Assembly: GCA_006176705.1 (NCBI GenBank)
Contig: QRFJ01004200.1
Coordinates: 124,001-188,000 of the forward strand
Length of the DNA stretch: 64,000 nt
Direction: 5' to 3'
Origin: Cocos nucifera
Lineage: Eukaryota > Streptophyta > Magnoliopsida > Arecales > Arecaceae
Position numbers and translations under genes: made by a program. Below, one piece after another: positions 59,304-64,000 of the stretch (positions are counted from its first letter, which is position 1; each line of letters opens with the position of its first letter). The notes under the pieces are model-generated. The model did no database searches and was not told the origin of the DNA. It saw nothing but the letters and a program-made list of their open reading frames with translations.

Positions 59304-61577
59304 TGTTAGATATATGTGCTCTAGAAGCCAAAATTGGCTGACACTTGTAATACACTTCTAGGGGCAAAATTATAATTTTGACTAATATCAATAAAATGGA
59401 TTATTTTCTATCATATATGTGTATTTAGTGTCTATGATACATCCTTTGAGTTAATGATAACGATAATTCATATTTTCAAGAGTTAAAAATTTAAGACATG
59501 AATAATCATTATTAACTCATAAAATGCTCCCGACCATAGGATCATCATGAGGATGATGATTGATCCAGAAGGTTGGTGTACAATTACTTCTCTTTAGTAG
59601 ATGAGTCTTGTGTCTACGGTGTGGAGACATCGAAGCAAGAGTATAGGTACTCGTTAGAGAATGAGGGCATTGAGCGTGACCACCTTGAGTAGTCATTAGG
59701 GAGTCTACCTTCTCATCAATAACCGACTCGATGCTGCAGTAGTGTGTTTGGTTCTTTGACCTGAGGTGCATCGACAGTTCACCTTGAGGGTATTATAGTT
59801 TGACTACACCATTACTCGGTCTCCTAGCCATTCAGAACCCTGAGGTGTATGTTGGCTATACCATGTTCATTATAGGAATTGGATAGCATCAAGATGGAAT
59901 CTATCTACCTTGGTGGTAGAGAAGCAGCCCTATGATGATCATAAGAATCAAGTCCAGAAGCCCATGGCCATGGCAGAGTGAAATAATAGAAAGAGTTTCT
60001 ATTTAGGTTTTCACATCGGACTTGAATCAAATGATTACGTCATATGACAAAAACTAGGGTTTGACGAGTTTATCTTAACCCTAATCTGGTCGGGGCTCAA
60101 GATAGAAGAACTTAATCACACAGGTAGCTACACCTAGAGGTTCGCATTCATCTCTGATGGGTTGCCACCATATACTACTAGGTGTCATCGGTGGATTTTG
60201 GGAGCAATTAGAATGATTTAGATGATCGATCATTCTAGCTGTTCGAATCAGAAGAGTTCTGATCCATCGAAAGGAGTTTCGATGATGTCGATGATAAAGA
60301 TCATGACATATCCCATTACCATATAGAACTAAACCTAACTGGGTCACACAAGTAAAGGTTTGAATCTGGTGATCATCAATTGAACTGATCCAGTTCAATT
60401 GATCTGAATGAGATTCAATTAGGTTCAAGAAAATTATGCTAGCACTCGATTAAACCTAACGTTCTTCTTTTACTATCATAAATAGTTGTCCTGACTAAGC
60501 CAAAGGAGTTTGTGCTTGATCAGAGGCCTTCACTTGGTCTGACTGGAGCTTGTCCAAGTCAGAAAAGGTTATCTTATTTTGTAAGGCATTACCTACCATT
60601 TTTGGTCACCTATCATTTCTCGTCCTTTGAGTTTGGTCAAAAGTTGACTTTTGATTGGTCAAATATTGACCATAGACACTTTGACTTTTATCCATGTGTC
60701 TCACACCTATTGGAGGGCTGGTGGGGGCTTGTCCTCCTGCTAGAACCTGGCAAGGAGGAGGGCACACACCACCCTTGACTTGCGCCCAAGTTGGAGGCGC
60801 CTAGGAGTCCCTGTTGGATAGGGACTCCATTTCTATTTTGGATTTCGATTAGAGTTCTCCTAAGAACCAACTTTGACTGGTCTTAGGCACCATCTAAGGA
60901 GGAATCCAAGGGACTCTATTCCCACTAATCAGATTTAGATCTGATTTCACAAAGAGTTGTGATTGGTTGGGAAGAAGAGTTGGATCACAGATAGTCTATA
61001 AATAAGACCCTGCGCCCAACTCAAGGAATAATCTAAAAATTGAAAATCACATGCCCCAAGGCTGCCTCTCCTCTCCTCCTCCATGCCAAAGCATCTTCTC
61101 CCTCTCCTCTCCATGTCCAAAACTATTTTGGGTTCTTGGTTGGTGCAATCCAGATAAGAGAAAGGTGACTGAAAGCTAGAAGGCTGCGCTGCAGCAAACA
61201 ACAACTGCTGATCTTCGAAAGGTGTTTTGAAGATCCTCCAGATCAGATCCAGATCTAATTTTTGGAGACATGATAGAGAAGAAGAGAATCTCCAGATCTA
61301 GCCTAAGTGGATACTAGTAGAGGCCAGGCACTTGCATGGCTAGATCCAGAACCTTCCACTGCTTATAGGATCATCAATGGATAATAGGATTACCCACTTC
61401 AAGATAAATTAAATTTGATTTAATTTATCTAAATTTATTTTAATTATTAAAATAATAAGAATTAGATTTGAAACATCCCAGATTTGATTTGGATTAAAGA
61501 AAAAAAATTTTGAAATATATCTCTTGATCTGATCAGATCTGAACGAACCTGGTCCGAAAAATCAGGATTTCCCTTCA
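59304..61577 (+). repeat. Element E 3' LTR (2274 bp)
   Basis: Direct repeat of 51193-53468, with W-box cluster (60623-60688), dyad (60804-60828) and TATA (60997-61004). It ends cccttca, followed by TSD atagt. Antisense open frames corresponding to those in B and the E 5' LTR are at 59517-59771 and 60081-60428. Confidence 0.96.
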
Positions 61578-61582
61578 ATAGT

Positions 61583-62334
61583 TTTCATATAATTCATCCT
61601 CTTAACCATAATGCTCGTAGAACACCTTAGAGTTCAACTATCAATTCTGATCAAGTTATTCACATTATATTTCAAAATACCAAATCTATCTGATGGATTA
61701 TCCTGGCCAAGGTTTTGCTATATTGAAATACTGTGATACATTCTTCTCCAACTCTTGGAGTGATCAATTCCATCTTGATCATACTCTAATTTTGCAAGTA
61801 CTTGACTATGCCCAAAAGCCTTCTATTACTGAATTAAAAATTTAATTAGTCCAATACCAAAGCACAGTGAGTTGCTTGCAAGTCACTGAGGTGATCTCAA
61901 GTCTAAGGGATACTTATATCTATATCCCATCAGAGACATTCTTGAGAGCAGAATGCTCTGAAGTTGATCACATTCAATCATGATGTACCCATACATTTCA
62001 CTTGTATGCCATACCAGTGTCTCTATACTTCTTGGTTAAGAGGACAATCAACCTATATGGCATATAGCGACCTATGCTCGATAGACGTTGTTGTCTTAAT
62101 TAACAGTCTATCATTTAATCGTGAACAAATTTAAGAACTAATCGATAAATCCTTTCTTTATAGAAACTAAACAATCCTAAGGACTTCATCACAATAATGG
62201 AGTTCATTAAAAAATATAAACTTATGATGAAAAAGATGCCAAAATATTTTTATTAATTAATAAATTAATTATAATTATAAAATACCTCAACCATCAGTAA
62301 GCTAACGATTGGCTTTGGGATATAATTTTCAACA
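61583..62334 (-). repeat. Element F 3' LTR, inner part
   Basis: Continuation of 51192 after removal of E and one TSD copy. It aligns with C at 18330-19085 and with 1-429. It ends ttcaaca at 62334 next to the polypurine tract. Confidence 0.9.
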
Positions 62335-62346
62335 ACTCCCACTTAT
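62335..62346 (-). other. Element F polypurine tract
   Basis: The minus strand reads aataagtgggagt directly before the LTR. Confidence 0.8.
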
Positions 62347-62900
62347 TCTAAAGTCACTTGGCACAGTATCTAATATCCATCTTCGACTCATGGTTGTCGA
62401 ACTCTTTGATTGCTAGGGCTTTAGTGAAGGGATCGGCTTGATTCTTCTTTCTATCGATCTTCTAAAGGTTGATATCATCACAATCCATAATTTCATGGAC
62501 CAAATGAAAGCGGCGCAGAATGTACTTTATCCGCTTGTGTGCCTTCGATTCCTTTGCTTGAGCTATGGCGTCAATGCTATCGCAGTAGAGCAAGACTGGA
62601 CCATCAATGGAAGGTGCTACTCCGAGCTTGGTGATGAACTTCCTTAGCCATAGCTTTTTTTATTGTATTTGATGCTGCCATGTACTCTACTTCACAAATA
62701 GAGTCAGTCACTGTATGCTGCTTGAAATTTTTCCAGCAGATGGCTCCACCATTTAGAGTAAAGATATATCCCGATACACTTTTACTGTCATCATGGTCAG
62801 ATTGAAAGTTGGAGTCTGTAAACCCTACAAATTTCAGATTTGACTCACCATAAACCAACCATTAGTCCTTAGTATTTCTCAAATACTTAAGAATGGTTTT
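62347..62900 (-). pseudogene. Element F RNase H, broken
   Basis: The longest open piece (62604-62858) reads VYGESNLKFVGFTDSNFQSD, then DSICEVEYMAASN. The C-terminal part (62347-62600) is in other frames and includes an LLYCDSIDAIAQ-like segment. Frameshift near 62650. Same organisation as in C and I. Confidence 0.85.
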
Positions 62901-64000
62901 AACCACCTTCTAGTGATTTTCTCTAGGGTCAAACTAGTATTTACTCACCACTCCTAGTGAGTATGTCACATTTAGTCTCGTACATGTCATTGCATACATA
63001 ATAGATCCCACTATCGAAGCATATAAAATTTTACTTATACGCTCTCTCTCTTCAAGAATTGTCGAACAATCCTTCTTAGGAAGAGAAATTTCTTGGTCTA
63101 TCGAAAGATAGCCCTTTCTGAAATTCTCCATGCTGAACCTCTTCAATACAGTTTCTATGTACGTGCAATAGGATATACCAAGCATCTTTTTAGATCTATC
63201 CCTATAGATCTTCATCCCTAGGATGTAGGATGCCTCACCCAAGTCCTTCATGGAGAACTATGATGACAACTAGACTTTTATTCATTATAATGAGAGAATG
63301 TCATTTTCGATTAAGAGAATATCATCCACGTACAAAATAAAAAATACCACTGCTGGACCATTTGTCTATTTATAAATGCAGGGTTCTTCTCCATTCTTAA
63401 TGAAGCCATACGTTTTAATCACTTTATCAAAATGCATGCTCCAACTCTGAGATGCCTGCTTCAATCCATAAATGGATCTCTAAAGCTTGCACACCTTGGA
63501 CTCATCTGTTGATGTGAACCCTTCAGGTTGTATCATATACACCTCTTCAGTCAGCTCTCCATTTAGGAAAGTTGTCTTCACATCCATCTGCCAGATCTCA
63601 TAGTCCAGATGGACAGCAATGGCAAGCATGATCCGAATGGACTTGAGCATTGCCACAAAAAAGAATGTCTCATCATAGTTAATACCATAACATTGATGAT
63701 ACCCCTTGGCAACCAGACGGACTTTATAAGTCTCCACCTTTTCGTCTATGCTCCTCTTTCTTTTGAAGATCCATTTACACCCAATGGGTTTAACCCCTTT
63801 AGGTGGGTCAACTAATGTCCATACATCATTGACCTTCATAGAATTCATTTTGGATCTCATGGTTTCTAGCTATTTTTTAGAGTCGGATCTCTGTATCGCA
63901 TCCATATAAGTGATCGAATCCTCATCATTCTCATCGAGTTTGATGGAATCACCATCCTAGATGAAAAATCTATAGTATCTGTTCGGATGGTGCGGTACTT
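62901..64000 (-). pseudogene. Element F reverse transcriptase, partly open, cut by the window edge
   Basis: 126 open codons (63480-63860) have VWTLVDPPKGVKPIGCKWIF, RLVAKGYHQCYGINYDETFF, MDVKTTFLNGELTEEVYMIQP and FTSTDESKVCKL, then a stop at a Gln position. YVDD is intact (63321-63332, minus strand). A second piece (62934-63251) carries MKDLGEASYILGMKIYRDRS. The N-terminal linker and integrase lie beyond 64000. RT is the best preserved member of the C/F family in the window. Confidence 0.88.

Larger units (their letters stand above)
51193..61577 (+). mobile_element. Element E: full-length retrotransposon of the B family, plus strand
   Basis: 5' LTR 51193-53468, internal 5.84 kb, 3' LTR 59304-61577, perfect TSD atagt (51188-51192 and 61578-61582). 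The flanking sequence is F's LTR, whose uninterrupted counterpart in C is at about 18325. Collinear with B throughout. The LTRs differ by roughly 7-8% over the first 400 bp by eye, so it is older than B. Gag-pol has many stops and frameshifts. Confidence 0.96.
49448..64000 (-). mobile_element. Element F: Angela-like Ty1/copia element of the C family, split by E, runs off the right edge
   Basis: A minus-strand element. Its 3' LTR is 49448-51192 plus 61583-62334 (about 2497 bp without E). Polypurine tract, RNase H and RT lie to the right and are cut by the window end. It inserted into D's 5' LTR; the candidate TSD is actaa (49443-49447), with the partner outside the window. Readable RT with intact YVDD suggests it is less decayed than C. 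Confidence 0.88.

Noticed and set aside
1..64000. Endogenous pararetrovirus or Ty3/gypsy identity for the long elements
   Set aside because: Integrase precedes RT in all copies, primer sites are iMet type, and protease/RT/RNase H motifs are Ty1/copia. No movement or coat-protein motifs were seen.

Overview
The window looks like plant (angiosperm) intergenic DNA, and every recognisable piece is LTR-retrotransposon. I see no host gene, rRNA or tRNA. The evidence is Ty1/copia gag-pol remnants (gag, zinc knuckle, protease, integrase, RT, RNase H in that order), primer sites matching initiator-Met tRNA, polypurine tracts, and LTRs with TG...CA ends flanked by 5-bp target duplications. Six copies have pol of the long-LTR Angela/BARE type (LTRs about 2.3-3.0 kb), which would fit a monocot, but nothing here fixes the species. 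One copy (D) is Tork/Tnt1-like with a short LTR.

The whole 64 kb reads as one nested cluster. I use letters for the copies. Left block: C (minus, runs off the left edge, to 19085) is split by B (minus, 3613-14040, TSD agttc). C lies in an unclassified LTR-like segment X (19086-20150), which abuts a plus-strand LTR fragment G (20151-20962). Right block: D (minus) starts at 20963. It is split by H (plus, 23155-46282, TSD atcaa). H's 3' LTR is split by I (plus, 31767-45154, TSD gcatg/gcaag). I's leader holds a solo LTR S (36032-38298, TSD gtata). D's 5' LTR is cut at 49447 by F (minus, runs off the right edge), and F's 3' LTR is split by E (plus, 51193-61577, TSD atagt). The deepest stack is G > D > H > I > S.

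B is the youngest and best preserved copy: protease, integrase, RT and RNase H motifs are all readable, broken by two stops and several one-base gains. E and S are older members of B's family. C, F and G form a second family. I and H are related, more decayed families. Most damage is C-to-T/G-to-A, as expected for long-methylated repeats.

There is no evidence of a new host system. The most interesting signals are cis-elements: a GAGTCC...GGACTC dyad in the LTRs of all five long-LTR groups, with arms that change together; W-box clusters upstream of the TATA box in the B/E/S family; palindrome sets in H and I LTRs; a conserved splice-donor-like GGTAAGT in the leaders; and a gag stop codon shared by B and E.
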